Shown: positions 40,440 through 51,438, counted from the first letter of the stretch. The stretch: DNA of 64,000 nt from Bellilinea sp. (GCA_026003615.1 BPHQ01000001.1:806001-870000), one strand, 5' to 3'. Made by a program: numbers and translations. The notes: generated by a model not told the origin, from the sequence alone.

Positions 40440-41413
40440 ATCACAATATTGAAAAGGTCCAATCCTTTTCCACTCGGGTATTGGAAAATCTTGAAAAAGT
40501 GATTGTGGGTAAAACCCACACCCTTGAGTTGGTCATAATCAGCTTGCTTTGTCAGGGACATCTTTTGATTGACGATGTCCCCGGTGTTGGAAAAACGATT
40601 TTAGCCCGAAGTTTGGCAAAGAGTTTGGGAGTAAAGTTCAGCCGTATTCAGTTTACCCCGGATATGCTCCCAAGCGATGTTACCGGTGTGTCTATCTTTA
40701 ACCAGATCACCCGCGAGTTTGAATTTCGGCCGGGCCCGATTATGGCGCAAATTGTCCTTGCGGATGAAATTAACCGTGCCACTCCGAAAACGCAATCCGC
40801 ATTACTGGAGGCTATGGAGGAGCGTCAGGTTACTGTTGATGGAGTTACCTATCCATTACCGGTTCCCTTTCTGGTATTGGCCACTCAAAATCCAATTGAA
40901 TATGAAGGTACATTCCCTTTACCAGAAGCACAATTAGACCGATTTTTAATGCGGATTAAGGTTGGCTATCCCTCGCTAAGTGATGAGATGAAAATTCTTG
41001 AGCTGCAACAATTGCGTCATCCAATTGAGGAATTGGAAGCCGTTGTTGAAGTTGATGAGTTGTTGGAGGTTCAGCAGATTGTACGAACGGTTTATGTATC
41101 CCGCTCTCTGCGGCAGTACATTGTGGAATTGACCCGAGCCACGCGTGAAAATCAGGATGTTTACCTTGGCTCAAGCCCAAGAGGCAGTTTGGGTTTGTTT
41201 CGCGCAGGTCAGGCGAGAGCTGCTATTCATGGAAGAGACTATGTATTACCAGACGATATAAAGGTTTTGGCAGAAAACATCCTTTCTCATCGAATGGTCA
41301 TTCAGCCTTCTGCAAGATTGAGGAACTTAAGTGCTGATCAAATCGTTCACGAACTGATCACATTAGTGCCAGTTCCAGGTGGAGATCTTGCTTTCCAGCC
41401 AACCAAGGCATGA
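40436..41413 (+). CDS. MoxR-family AAA ATPase
   Basis: [45 protein letters not shown] ... [29 protein letters not shown]. Confidence 0.96.
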   Translation: MNHNIEKVQSFSTRVLENLEKVIVGKTHTLELVIISLLCQGHLLIDDVPGVGKTILARSLAKSLGVKFSRIQFTPDMLPSDVTGVSIFNQITREFEFRPGPIMAQIVLADEINRATPKTQSALLEAMEERQVTVDGVTYPLPVPFLVLATQNPIEYEGTFPLPEAQLDRFLMRIKVGYPSLSDEMKILELQQLRHPIEELEAVVEVDELLEVQQIVRTVYVSRSLRQYIVELTRATRENQDVYLGSSPRGSLGLFRAGQARAAIHGRDYVLPDDIKVLAENILSHRMVIQPSARLRNLSADQIVHELITLVPVPGGDLAFQPTKA

Positions 41414-42690
41414 AAATCCGTCCGCCTTTTTTAGTGTTTATCATCCTGCTCGGCGGGGCTTTTGTTGGGGCTTATCTGACCCAGCAACCAACCGTTTTTG
41501 TGTACTATCGAATTATCTACCTTTTACTTACTTTGATAACAATTTCTTTTTTATGGGCAGTACTGGCTTTACGGGGGTTGAGCGTGACACGAGGTGCGCG
41601 CGTACTCAGGCTGCCAGTAGGGCAAATTTTTGAGGAAAGATTTGAAGTTCGCAATGAGTCATGGTACGGTCGCTTATGGATTGAGGTTAAAGACTTATCT
41701 CCCTTGCCTGGAAAACAGGGTTCCAGAGTAATATCGGGAATTGGCTCCAGGCAAAGCCGTTCCTATTTTTCCAGAACATTGCTGATCCAGAGAGGGGCAT
41801 TTCGATTAGGACCGACGATCCTGATTTCAGGAGATCCTTTTGGATTTTTTGGAGTGAATAAAGTCATCCCATCAGAAAAAACTCTTTTAGTTTTTCCGTA
41901 CATGGTGAATTTACAAAAGTTTCCTGAACCAGGGGGAGAATTACCCGGTGGACGGGCTTTGAGGCGGAAGAGCTTGGAAGTCACTCCTTATGCGGCTGGT
42001 GTCAGAGAATATGCCCCCGGCGATCCTTTGAACAGAATCCATTGGAAAACAACCGCACGGAAGGATCGTTTGATGGTGAAAGAGTTTGAGCAGGATCCTC
42101 AGGCAGATGTTTGGATTTTGTTAGATGCCCAGGCTGACACTCATTCAGCACTTGCCGACACCCAACGAATTGATAAAAGCAATCATTTCTGGGTAATTCC
42201 TCAAAAACTGATCATCCCTTTACCTCCAAATTCATTTGAATATGGGGTTTCCTGCGCGGCTTCAATTGCAGATTACTACCTGAGGAGGGGCCGATCGGTA
42301 GGATTTGCCTGTGCTGCCCAGACCATGAGTGTTTTACCTGCCGAGAAAGGTATCCGGCAAATGGGTAAATTGCTGGAGACGCTTGCATTTCTTCAACCGG
42401 AGGGAATTCTACCCCTAACCGGTCTCATTGAAGGTCAGGCAACACAAATTCCCAAGGGGAGTACCGTCGTTCTAATTACGGCCAATTGCTCCGAAATCCT
42501 GCAATTGGCTATTGAGATCCTTTTGCGCAAGGATTTAAGACCAGTAGTCATAGGGATAGACCCGGTAAGTTTTGGGTCACATGCCAATGAATGTGGAGTT
42601 TTCGAGAGGTTGAGAGTCTTCGGAATCCCCACCCGCATCATCCGAAATGGTGATGATCTTCAAAAAGTCCTGGAAAATGATCGTTTATAA
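41410..42690 (+). CDS. DUF58 domain protein
   Basis: [42 protein letters not shown]; two N-terminal TMs. Confidence 0.93.
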   Translation: MKIRPPFLVFIILLGGAFVGAYLTQQPTVFVYYRIIYLLLTLITISFLWAVLALRGLSVTRGARVLRLPVGQIFEERFEVRNESWYGRLWIEVKDLSPLPGKQGSRVISGIGSRQSRSYFSRTLLIQRGAFRLGPTILISGDPFGFFGVNKVIPSEKTLLVFPYMVNLQKFPEPGGELPGGRALRRKSLEVTPYAAGVREYAPGDPLNRIHWKTTARKDRLMVKEFEQDPQADVWILLDAQADTHSALADTQRIDKSNHFWVIPQKLIIPLPPNSFEYGVSCAASIADYYLRRGRSVGFACAAQTMSVLPAEKGIRQMGKLLETLAFLQPEGILPLTGLIEGQATQIPKGSTVVLITANCSEILQLAIEILLRKDLRPVVIGIDPVSFGSHANECGVFERLRVFGIPTRIIRNGDDLQKVLENDRL

Positions 42691-42711
42691 AAGACTTACT
42701 AAAAAGACTTA

Positions 42712-42903
42712 CTATTTTTCTGCTGGTTTGGGAGCCTGGACGATTACAGGACCAACCTCGCTTTCCAAAGTTTTATGAGTGCCATCGCAAAAGGGAAATT
42801 CTTTTGACTGAAAGCAACGGCAAAGAGCAACACTTTCGCCTGCTTCTAACTTAACCGTAGTGCGTTTATGTCCATTGCGCAATTCGGTATTGTGTTCTGC
42901 CAT
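42712..42903 (-). CDS. CDGSH iron-sulfur domain protein
   Basis: LCRCFQSKEFPFCDGTHKTL. Confidence 0.92.
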   Translation of the reverse strand: MAEHNTELRNGHKRTTVKLEAGESVALCRCFQSKEFPFCDGTHKTLESEVGPVIVQAPKPAEK

Positions 42904-42917
42904 TGTTTTCCTCCGTA

Positions 42918-43418
42918 TTATTTTTGTTGATGTCCTTTCTCTGCTGAAGGATCCTCCCGCAGCAATTCGATGGCATGGGGCAGAACCGGTAAAACATATT
43001 CGAGGTTTTCTACTGCCCCTTTAGGACTACCGGGTAAATTGATGATCAGGGTTTTTTTACGAATGCCGGCTTGCTGACGGGAGAGCATGGCATGGGGTGT
43101 GATTTTCATACTATATCCCCTCATTGCTTCAGCAATGCCGGGTGCGGTTTTATCTAAAACTGCCAAGGTAGCTTCGGGGGTCACATCGCGAGGAGCAAAA
43201 CCTGTTCCACCAGTTGTTAGAATTAAGTCAAAATTACCAGAGTCGCACCATTTGATCAGGTAAGACTTGATTTCATCAAATTCATCGGGAATAATCGCAG
43301 TAGAGATGACATGGAAACCAGCGTCCGTGACCCTCTCAATAAGAGCCGGTCCGGAGAGGTCTTCACGTTCGCCGCGGTAACTTCGGTCAGAAATGGTGAT
43401 AATACCAACCCGGATCAT
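42918..43418 (-). CDS. MogA/MoaB family molybdenum cofactor biosynthesis protein
   Basis: VGIITISDRSYRGEREDLSGPAL ... LILTTGGTGFAPRDVTPEAT ... LIINLPGSPKGAVENLEYVLPVLPHAI. Confidence 0.94.
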   Translation of the reverse strand: MIRVGIITISDRSYRGEREDLSGPALIERVTDAGFHVISTAIIPDEFDEIKSYLIKWCDSGNFDLILTTGGTGFAPRDVTPEATLAVLDKTAPGIAEAMRGYSMKITPHAMLSRQQAGIRKKTLIINLPGSPKGAVENLEYVLPVLPHAIELLREDPSAEKGHQQK

Positions 43419-45157
43419 CTTTCTCCATCATCCACACCGGTGAGTTTGCGCCATTGGCCGTGAATTCCATCCTCAGTGACTCCAAAGAAGTAGCGATACC
43501 CCTGAGGTGTCCGAAGGATGAGATCAAAGCGGGTGATGTTTCCCTGCTTGTGCTTCCTCAATAATCCATAATCCCCCAACCACTTAATTTTCGCGGGTTC
43601 AAAGGTCTTAACGGTTTCACTGTAACGATCAATTGCATAGTGCCAGAGCTTGCGTGCTGATGCGCGGGTAACATTCTTGACTACGTTACCGTTGCGAAGG
43701 TCGCGCATCGTAAAGTAAAGTTTACCCTGCCGTTCTTCAGGCGGCAGAACCTCAACTCCGGTGCGGGGCTCTACCCCCAACTCTCCGCGGATAGTTTCTG
43801 GGGATTGGATGGAAACGGTTGAGTTAATATCATTGGATGCAGGTTGAATTGCGGTTTTGTTGCGTAATACGAGGTTGACGATTTCATCTCTGACTGCCAA
43901 TCCTGTATCGGCCTCATCCCGAATATAGATTTTATTGTCATCCACTGCATAAGGTGGTTCTTCGCCTCGTGGAATTAAAATCCGAATAATTTTCTTCCCT
44001 TTATAATCCAGGGCATCAATCGAACAGTGTAAAGGTGGGCTAATACGGTTGTTGATTTCTTTTTCCAGAGTATGGATGCTTTGTTCCACGTCCTGAATGC
44101 CTGCCGGTGGTTTTTTAGGGTCTGCGCTGATTCCAATATAAAGCGTTCCGCCATTTGTATTAGCGAATGCGCACACATCCGCTAAAATTGCATATAACTT
44201 ACCCCCTCGCACGGTCATGCTTTCGTGGAAGTCCTGAATGATATTCGGGCCTTGTTCCTGAGCATTTTGAACGAAATCAAACCGTGTTTCCTCTTTATGT
44301 TGGTGGGGGCGCGTACGAGAAAAATCGTTGCTTTTGAAGAGGTCCAACAGTGCTTCAAATGTACACTCTGGCAAAAGGACATCGGTTGCTCTTTCGCCAA
44401 CCCCCAAATTTTTTTTCCGAGTTGGGTCAGAGGTAAGACGATGAGCATCAGAACCCTGAATGCAGTGCATTCGGCGTGGATATTCTGGTTTCGTACCGTT
44501 GAAAAAGGCCGCGGTTGTGCGTGGTCCTTTTTGTTCAAGGTCGGTTACTTCAAGGGCGTGAAGGTTAGGGTCTTGAGTGAATGCGATTTTGGTTTGCCCG
44601 CCAAAGTTGAACCCCCGCATGGCCACCCCATTGCTCGAATTGGCATGGGCTGCAATCACCAAACCTCCACTTTCGTTGATTACTCGATAGACCGTGAGAA
44701 CATCCTCCGTGGCACCTACGGTTTGAGAACCTTCATCAATTTGATCTGGTGGAATATTAAGCGTAAGAAGCAAATGTTCCAGTTCTCGAATGGACTTATC
44801 CGGCGGGAAAATGCAAAGAATGTGAAATCCGAATGTGGCTGTAAATTCAAAACCGGGTAATACCTGGATTTTTGCCAGTAAGCGGTGATATTCTTCTAGC
44901 CGCTGTTTTTCGGCGGGCAGGAGCCGCCCCAACTTGTCGAGGAATTCAAGTGAGCGGATTTCCTCTACCATCTTGCGATAGCCAGCAACGGTATTATGAT
45001 CGGTGATCGCGATCATATCCAAGCCGCGGGCTTCAGCTTTTTGTAAAATATCCAAGAAAGATACTTCGGGTTGTTGATAATCACTCGAAGCAGGGGTGTG
45101 AATGTGAAGATCAACGGTAAACCATTGAGAGTTATTTAGGGATTGTTTTTTAGCCAA
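43415..45157 (-). CDS. PHP-domain phosphoesterase fused to AlbA_2/Schlafen-like domain
   Basis: N-terminal [15 protein letters not shown]...[11 protein letters not shown]...[10 protein letters not shown]-terminal [26 protein letters not shown]...[28 protein letters not shown]. Confidence 0.82.
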   Translation of the reverse strand: MAKKQSLNNSQWFTVDLHIHTPASSDYQQPEVSFLDILQKAEARGLDMIAITDHNTVAGYRKMVEEIRSLEFLDKLGRLLPAEKQRLEEYHRLLAKIQVLPGFEFTATFGFHILCIFPPDKSIRELEHLLLTLNIPPDQIDEGSQTVGATEDVLTVYRVINESGGLVIAAHANSSNGVAMRGFNFGGQTKIAFTQDPNLHALEVTDLEQKGPRTTAAFFNGTKPEYPRRMHCIQGSDAHRLTSDPTRKKNLGVGERATDVLLPECTFEALLDLFKSNDFSRTRPHQHKEETRFDFVQNAQEQGPNIIQDFHESMTVRGGKLYAILADVCAFANTNGGTLYIGISADPKKPPAGIQDVEQSIHTLEKEINNRISPPLHCSIDALDYKGKKIIRILIPRGEEPPYAVDDNKIYIRDEADTGLAVRDEIVNLVLRNKTAIQPASNDINSTVSIQSPETIRGELGVEPRTGVEVLPPEERQGKLYFTMRDLRNGNVVKNVTRASARKLWHYAIDRYSETVKTFEPAKIKWLGDYGLLRKHKQGNITRFDLILRTPQGYRYFFGVTEDGIHGQWRKLTGVDDGER

Positions 45158-45182
45158 ACATATTCTCCTGTTTGGAAAAAGA

Positions 45183-45542
45183 TTAAGAGGAGGATTTTAA
45201 TTTTTGAATCAAGTCTGCTGGCATATAAGGCTTGAGTAAAAATTCATCTGCACCAGCAATCAGGCATTCTTGTTTTCGGTCTTCACCTGAGGTCATGATT
45301 ACGCGGAACTTTCTGTGTTGAGCACCACCCTGGTGAATACGTCTCAGTATCGTCAATCCATCGGTGTTTTTAAGGTTTATATCCATCAATACGATATCAG
45401 CGTCGGATTTATGGATTTGAGAAACCAGGTCGTCTTCATTGTTGACTTCTAAAACATTTACCTGAAATTTCTCAATTTCGAGTAAGGTTTTCAACAAGGA
45501 ACGCATCGAGAGATCGTCTTCAATGATCAGTACTTTTGTCAT
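45183..45542 (-). CDS. Stand-alone response-regulator receiver protein
   Basis: KVLIIEDDLSMRSLLKTLL ... DIVLMDINLKNTDG ... RVIMTSGEDR ... FLLKPY. Confidence 0.92.
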   Translation of the reverse strand: MTKVLIIEDDLSMRSLLKTLLEIEKFQVNVLEVNNEDDLVSQIHKSDADIVLMDINLKNTDGLTILRRIHQGGAQHRKFRVIMTSGEDRKQECLIAGADEFLLKPYMPADLIQKLKSSS

Positions 45543-45556
45543 GGATCTGTCTTTCT

Positions 45557-48112
45557 TTAAATTTGGGCAGGCTGCTCAATTTTTTGTTCTAGAGCATGTT
45601 CCAAAACTTCATCTACTCTCTCAACAAGAATAAACTGGATGGCGTTATGCACTTCTTCGGGCAGGTCTTCTAAATCTGCCTCATTACCTTTGGGGAGGAT
45701 GATGGTCTTTAAACCAGCGCGGTGGGCAGCGAGCACTTTTTCTTTTATGCCTCCAACCGGTAACACCTGTCCGCGGAGCGTAATTTCACCCGTCATGCCA
45801 ACATCTGAACGAACTAATCTACCGGTAAGCAAAGATACAAGGGCGGTAGCCATAGTAACCCCTGCTGAGGGGCCATCTTTTGGTTGTGCACCGGCTGGAA
45901 TGTGAAGGTGAATGTCGGATTTTTCGAAAATATTTGGATCAATACCCAATTGAACGGCTCGCGATCGTACATATGAAAGGGCAGCCTGAGCCGATTCCTG
46001 CATGACTTTTCCTACTGAACCGGTTGTAATGAAACCTTTGCTACCCGGCATAATGGTAGCTTCAATAAACAACACATCTCCACCAACCGGTGTCCACGCC
46101 AGACCTGTCGCCACACCCGGGACTTCAGTGCGACGTTGAATTTCCTCAGTGCCCAGGTATTTGGGACGACCCAGTAACTCGCGTACGGTATTTTCATCCA
46201 CAACCTGCCGTGTGATTTTCCCTTCGGTGATTTTTGTGGCTATCTTGCGGCAAATTGAGCCGATTTCCCGTTCCAGGTTGCGTACCCCGGCTTCACGGGT
46301 GTAATGTCGGATGATGGTCATCAGTGCTTTGGGCGTAAATTCGATTTCGTCTTGGCGAAGGCTGTTTTCCTTTAGCTGGCGAGGGATGAGGTAACGTTTT
46401 GCGATTTCGAATTTTTCGCTATCGGTGTAACCGGAAAGTTGAATAATCTCCATGCGGTCCAGCAATGGACCAGGAATGGTTTCCATCTGATTGGCGGTGG
46501 TGATAAACATCACTTGGGAGAGGTCAAAAGCCACTTCAATGTAATTATCACGAAATTCCTGGTTCTGTTCCGGGTCGAGCACTTCCAATAAGGCGGATGC
46601 CGGGTCGCCTCGAAAATCGAAACTGAGTTTGTCAATTTCGTCCAGCATGAAAACAGGGTTACGAGTTTCGACCCGACGCAATGCTTGAATAATACGCCCT
46701 GGCATTGCGCCAATGTAGGTGCGACGGTGGCCACGGATTTCTGCTTCGTCTCGAACACCTCCTAAGGAAATACGAACAAATTTACGTCCCATTGCCCGGC
46801 TAATAGATTGCCCCAGGGAGGTTTTACCAACGCCGGGAGGGCCGATAAAGCATAATATCACTCCCTCACGTTGACGGCGAATTACATCCGTTGTGGTTTC
46901 CTGCGCAAATTCCGATGCTCGGTCTAATCGCAATTTTCGTATAGCCAAGTATTCAAGGATTCTTTCTTTGATGTCCTCTAAACCATAATGGTCCTGATCC
47001 AAAACCTCTCTGGCGTGAGCAATGTCCAGATTATCCTGGGTGGTTTTGGACCATGGCAATGAAACAAGCCAATCCAGAAATGTGCGAATGACACCGTATT
47101 CCGCCGCTGCGGTGGGCAGGCGAGAAAGGCGGTCTAATTCACGTTGAGCCAATTTTCGGGCTTCCTCAGACATGCCGGCTTCTTCGATTTTCTTGCGAAA
47201 TTCTTCCACGTCGGCAGCCTGTTCATCCGTTTCACCCAATTCCCGCTGGATTGCTTTTAATTGTTCCCGTAAAAAATACTCGCGTTGGACTTTGTCAATT
47301 TCGGAGCGGGCTTCTTTTTGAATTTTTTGACTTAACTCCAACACTTCGCTTTCGCGGGTTAAAAGCGTGACCAGTTTATGCAGTTTTTCGGTAATTGAAT
47401 CCAATTCGAGGATTTCCTGGGCATCCTCAATATCCATTCGCTGAAGGTTGGCAATCGTATAGACAGTTTGCAGCGGATCCGTAATTGAAGTTACAGTTGC
47501 CACCAATTCACGCGGCATGGAGGGAATCATTTCGGCGATGTGGGCAAATTGATCACGGACATTGCGAGCCAGGGCTTCGACTTCTAACCCGGTTTCCTGT
47601 TTTTCGGGAATGACCTCTATGCGTGCTTTGAGGTATGGTTCGGTAGCCACAAACTCAATAATTCGAAAACGAAACAGACCCTGTACCAGTAAACGGATTG
47701 TCCCGTCTGGGGCTCTGAACATTCGATGAATTAAACCAGCAGTCCCAACTGTGTAGAGATGCTCCGGGTCAGGGCTTTCAATTTCGGGGTGTTTTGATGC
47801 GACCAATCCCATAAAACGATCGCCTGTGACCACGTCATCCACCAACCGAATAGAACGCGGTTGTCCAATTGTCAGGGGAACCCCGGTTTGGGGATAAACA
47901 ACCAGACCCCTCAGTGGGAGGATGGGTAAAATCTCTGGTATTTTGATGATTTCTTCGGGTTGATTATTTTCTGATTGTTTATTGATCGGTTCCTCTGTGA
48001 AAACTTCTTCTCCCCCTTCGTCCGAACTCAGGAGGACTTCTTCGTAACCTTCTTCAGTGTCAAATTGAAAATAAAATTGATTTAAGTCAATGTTCCATCT
48101 TGATGCTGGCAT
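45557..48112 (-). CDS. lon: ATP-dependent protease Lon (LonA)
   Basis: [18 protein letters not shown] ... [28 protein letters not shown] ... [21 protein letters not shown]. Confidence 0.97.
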   Translation of the reverse strand: MPASRWNIDLNQFYFQFDTEEGYEEVLLSSDEGGEEVFTEEPINKQSENNQPEEIIKIPEILPILPLRGLVVYPQTGVPLTIGQPRSIRLVDDVVTGDRFMGLVASKHPEIESPDPEHLYTVGTAGLIHRMFRAPDGTIRLLVQGLFRFRIIEFVATEPYLKARIEVIPEKQETGLEVEALARNVRDQFAHIAEMIPSMPRELVATVTSITDPLQTVYTIANLQRMDIEDAQEILELDSITEKLHKLVTLLTRESEVLELSQKIQKEARSEIDKVQREYFLREQLKAIQRELGETDEQAADVEEFRKKIEEAGMSEEARKLAQRELDRLSRLPTAAAEYGVIRTFLDWLVSLPWSKTTQDNLDIAHAREVLDQDHYGLEDIKERILEYLAIRKLRLDRASEFAQETTTDVIRRQREGVILCFIGPPGVGKTSLGQSISRAMGRKFVRISLGGVRDEAEIRGHRRTYIGAMPGRIIQALRRVETRNPVFMLDEIDKLSFDFRGDPASALLEVLDPEQNQEFRDNYIEVAFDLSQVMFITTANQMETIPGPLLDRMEIIQLSGYTDSEKFEIAKRYLIPRQLKENSLRQDEIEFTPKALMTIIRHYTREAGVRNLEREIGSICRKIATKITEGKITRQVVDENTVRELLGRPKYLGTEEIQRRTEVPGVATGLAWTPVGGDVLFIEATIMPGSKGFITTGSVGKVMQESAQAALSYVRSRAVQLGIDPNIFEKSDIHLHIPAGAQPKDGPSAGVTMATALVSLLTGRLVRSDVGMTGEITLRGQVLPVGGIKEKVLAAHRAGLKTIILPKGNEADLEDLPEEVHNAIQFILVERVDEVLEHALEQKIEQPAQI

Positions 48113-48121
48113 ACCAAATGT

Positions 48122-48553
48122 TTAATCCTTGATGATGTGGATTTGCTTAGGACGGGCTTTGGGAAGTTCTATTCTCAATAATCCCTGCTCATAGACGGCT
48201 TCAATTTGAGAGTCATCTACTGGAATGTTGATGTGTAATTCTATGTTGAATTCACCATAGGGAATTTCCATTTGATGAATGGCACGAGGTGACTCATAAG
48301 AAAAGCGACGAATCCCCTGGACGATTAGCGTATCTTGATGGAGCAAGATAGCTAAGTCTTCTTCTTTTATCCCAGCGATTTCCATGAGAATGATGATCTT
48401 GTCCTCGGTTTCATATACATCAGTGGCTGGTTGCCATTTGTGAGGATGGTTATTGTTCCAGTTATTCAGGTATTTTCCAAAAGCGGGAGTTGCTTCGTCT
48501 AATCCGCTAAAACTGGTTTGAGATTTTCTTGACTTGAAATAAATGGTCACCAT
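48122..48553 (-). CDS. Hsp20/alpha-crystallin small heat shock protein
   Basis: WQPATDVYETEDKIIILMEIAGIKEEDLAILLHQDTLIVQGIR; RBS GGAGG before ATG at 48553. Confidence 0.92.
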   Translation of the reverse strand: MVTIYFKSRKSQTSFSGLDEATPAFGKYLNNWNNNHPHKWQPATDVYETEDKIIILMEIAGIKEEDLAILLHQDTLIVQGIRRFSYESPRAIHQMEIPYGEFNIELHINIPVDDSQIEAVYEQGLLRIELPKARPKQIHIIKD

Positions 48554-48581
48554 CGAACCTCCACTAAATAAAAAACAACTA

Positions 48582-49106
48582 TTACAATGCTTGCTTTGCA
48601 GCATTAATTACAGCATCGTAATCAGGTTCTGCCCCGATGGTAGGCATGTATGCAGCATAGATAATGCGATTATCGCGATTTACAACAAAAACAGCCCGCC
48701 TCAATATTCGCAACTCCTTGAGTAGAACACCATATTTTTTACCGAAATCAACATCCATATGATCGGAAAGAACCATAACCTGATCAATGCCAGCTGCACC
48801 GCACCACCGTTTTTGGGTGTAAGGGAGATCCGTACTGATAACAAGGATCGCAATATCTTTGCTTAGATTGGCAGCATCCTGATTGAAACGTCTGGTTTCG
48901 CGATCACAAACTGATGTTTCCAACGAGGGTACAGAAGCGATGATACGAACTTTCCCATCGGTCGCACTTAACCCCGAAATGGTTGACCAATCTTGAGCGT
49001 GGACAGTAAATTCAGGTGCGACATCACCCGCTTGAAGGTCTGGTCCTACAACCGTCACATCTTTACCGGCAAAACTGATTAGTCCATTCCTTTCAAGAAA
49101 AGTCAT
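48582..49106 (-). CDS. tpx: Thiol peroxidase (Tpx-type peroxiredoxin)
   Basis: GLISFAGKDVTVVGPDLQAGDVAPEFTV ... IASVPSLETSVCDRETRRFNQDAANLSKDIAILVISTDLPYTQKRWC. Confidence 0.93.
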   Translation of the reverse strand: MTFLERNGLISFAGKDVTVVGPDLQAGDVAPEFTVHAQDWSTISGLSATDGKVRIIASVPSLETSVCDRETRRFNQDAANLSKDIAILVISTDLPYTQKRWCGAAGIDQVMVLSDHMDVDFGKKYGVLLKELRILRRAVFVVNRDNRIIYAAYMPTIGAEPDYDAVINAAKQAL

Positions 49107-49131
49107 CTATTACCTCCTTTGGCATTTTGAG

Positions 49132-49204
49132 CGCCCCTGGTGAGACTCGAACTCACAACCAACGGATTAGAAGTCCGGTGCTCTATCCATTGAGCTACAG
49201 GGGC
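49132..49204 (-). tRNA. tRNA-Arg (TCT), CCA not encoded
   Basis: Acceptor GCCCCTG/CAGGGGC, anticodon loop CTTCTAA, T-arm GTGAGTTCGAGTCTCAC. Confidence 0.96.
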
Positions 49205-49323
49205 AGTTCGTGGAAGCGGAACCGTGAGGTAGTCACCCAGAAAAATTGGAGATGTCAAATTATTTCTTTCAATTATAGCACAGCCAGTAAAAACACCCCA
49301 AAGGTTGTATCTCAGCTGACCGA

Positions 49324-49761
49324 TTATCCCCTCTGAACAGGTCGAATTCCCTGATAAACGGTGGTGCCGGAGAAGGTTTGCAATATTTTATCCGCCGGTC
49401 TGCCGATGATTTCGGCTAGCTCAACAGGAGTTAACGGTATATTTCCATTTGAAAGAAAAACCCGAAAAACAGCATTTACGAGGGATGTATTTTGAGATAA
49501 AAAGCCGGGTAATTTTGCACAATGTACCATTAAGGTATGCTGAAGGCCATCCACTTGGGTTACTTCTGCGGTTTGGGGATTTACCCAGTCTATCCAGCTT
49601 TCTTCACCCATCTTTTCAAAAACGCTCTGATGTTCGGGGCATAAGAAGCTCAAAAGGAAAACCCGCCAGTTTTGATCATGGCTTTTCCACCACTCAAAGT
49701 CTATATGAAAAGGAGTTTGAAGGGTTGGTTTTATGAGGCTGAAGCGACTGGAAATGCTCAT
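49324..49761 (-). CDS. Uncharacterised protein with C-terminal winged-helix-like segment
   Basis: ORF adjacent to and co-directional with 49766..51352; LVNAVFRVFLSNGNIPLTPVELAEIIGRPADKILQTFSG. Confidence 0.65.
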   Translation of the reverse strand: MSISSRFSLIKPTLQTPFHIDFEWWKSHDQNWRVFLLSFLCPEHQSVFEKMGEESWIDWVNPQTAEVTQVDGLQHTLMVHCAKLPGFLSQNTSLVNAVFRVFLSNGNIPLTPVELAEIIGRPADKILQTFSGTTVYQGIRPVQRG

Positions 49762-49765
49762 TTTA

Positions 49766-51352
49766 TCAGACCTCTGAGTCTTGGTCGCTTAGGCGGTAGT
49801 ACAAATCGCCGAGATGGAGGATATTTCGCTGATTTGCCAAAATTGAAACCAGTACACCCGGCGGACAGCGCCGAACCAGATTGACTGCCGCGTAAAGTTC
49901 TTGGGCATGAACATGACCCTGAGGAGATAGTTTGACCATTTCCCGCATCATGCTGAGAATTGTTTTTTCCAGAGGGGTTTTATATCGTGAGCCAGTTTCC
50001 CAAACCTGGTCAAGAGCCGCCACGTCAGGAATGGCGATAGCCATTCGCTCATCGTATTCATTACCAGTCTGTTGCTTTAGCATGGTCAATACCACTCCAC
50101 CATCCGTACCTACTAAAACAGTACGTAGCCACTCTTTGGTTGATTTTTTCTTTAATGCCCTGACGATGACTTTACCCGGCTCTTTACCTTGCTTAATGAC
50201 AAACAAAGAGCCTGGGATCAATTCTTTTTCTTCGATCCATTCCCTCAAGCCAAAAACATAACGATTGGGACGCACTACCCAACCAGGAAATTCTTTACCG
50301 GTTTCTTCATCCACAAAAAGGAAACGAACCCGAGGCGCTTCATACGCCGTTGGGAACAGTCGAGCAATACTTCTGGAGAGCGGAATTGTTCCAGATCTCC
50401 AGTGAGGGAATATTAAACTGACTTCAATTTCTTCGGCTTTGCGGGGTAAATCCCCTTCGGGTTCCAGTTCATCAAAAACCAGACGGTTCAGCGCTTCAAT
50501 CTCTGGTCGGGCGAGGCTGGTATCTACTGATACAGGTTGATAGCGTAAATAGAGGGGTATGTTTTGTACTCCTTCTGGTTCCAATCGGCGTAAGAACCAG
50601 AGGGTCTTACCAGCGGGTCCTACTTCATCGAAGCGGCTATCTTCTTGTAAAGCCAGGTTCATGGAGAATTCGGTCAGTTTCCGATTCACATCGGTTGGAA
50701 GTTCGATCTGGTCTAAGATCACCTCTGTTGGAAGAGGGCCTCCTCCAGCCATCTCCAGTACAGCCTCGGCCAAGTTGAGATGCCCAACGCTCACATCTAC
50801 CAACAGAGAACGGGGAAACCACGCTCCTGCAATTTGAACAAGGTCGGGAACGGTTTCAAAGGTGCGGGTTAGGAGACTGGCAATCTGATCCGTATATTTC
50901 TCCAAAATCAAATTGGCGTTTAGAGCTGGTTCGGTGATTTCGCTTTGAATGGATTGATTGAGAGAATGATCAGGTAATGAGGCAGCAAACTCCTTTATGC
51001 TCCCATCTTCCATCTCAACTTTGATCACCTCAAAGGGGGGTAGGTTGGGATTAAACCCCGCGCGCAAGGAAAGTACTTGCCCTTTTGCCCAATTGAGTGC
51101 AGGAAATTGAAGCCGCTCACCCGGCTGATATGTATTTTGAGGTTGATAAATTTCACCTCGGGCAGACTGGAGCTCCAACAGGCGCTTTGTTTCACGACGA
51201 ATTCGTTCTCGAATTAAGACTTCGGCTAATTCTCTTGCTGTGAGAGGAGTTTCGATTTCCAGAAGGTGGTTATAAAGAAATTCGAGATCTTCTTCTTGAA
51301 TTTCAAATTTTTCCCAATATGTCTCTTGCAGGTTTTCTATCTGAACTGGCAT
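49766..51352 (-). CDS. Uncharacterised protein with several winged-helix-like segments
   Basis: 528 aa, soluble; DLEFLYNHLLEIETPLTARELAEVLI and LNLAEAVLEMAGGGPLPTEVILDQIEL. Confidence 0.7.
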   Translation of the reverse strand: MPVQIENLQETYWEKFEIQEEDLEFLYNHLLEIETPLTARELAEVLIRERIRRETKRLLELQSARGEIYQPQNTYQPGERLQFPALNWAKGQVLSLRAGFNPNLPPFEVIKVEMEDGSIKEFAASLPDHSLNQSIQSEITEPALNANLILEKYTDQIASLLTRTFETVPDLVQIAGAWFPRSLLVDVSVGHLNLAEAVLEMAGGGPLPTEVILDQIELPTDVNRKLTEFSMNLALQEDSRFDEVGPAGKTLWFLRRLEPEGVQNIPLYLRYQPVSVDTSLARPEIEALNRLVFDELEPEGDLPRKAEEIEVSLIFPHWRSGTIPLSRSIARLFPTAYEAPRVRFLFVDEETGKEFPGWVVRPNRYVFGLREWIEEKELIPGSLFVIKQGKEPGKVIVRALKKKSTKEWLRTVLVGTDGGVVLTMLKQQTGNEYDERMAIAIPDVAALDQVWETGSRYKTPLEKTILSMMREMVKLSPQGHVHAQELYAAVNLVRRCPPGVLVSILANQRNILHLGDLYYRLSDQDSEV

Positions 51353-51438
51353 GTTCCTGTTGCTCGATGGATTAAAATTAGTGCATCACAAATTCATGTT
51401 TATTAATTATACCCTGTTAATTATAAATGATAACAATT

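Noticed and set aside
42690-42720. Short tandem repeat aaaagacttacta x2 between the DUF58 and CDGSH genes
   Set aside because: Only two copies of about 13 bp; no hairpin or other functional signature.
44225-44860. 211-aa plus-strand ORF
   Set aside because: Antisense to the strongly supported PHP-AlbA coding sequence; no recognisable domain and no RBS context.
49127-49336. 69-aa ORF MSAPGETRTHNQRIRSPVLYPLSYRGS...
   Set aside because: It is the antisense of tRNA-Arg, another well-known spurious translation.
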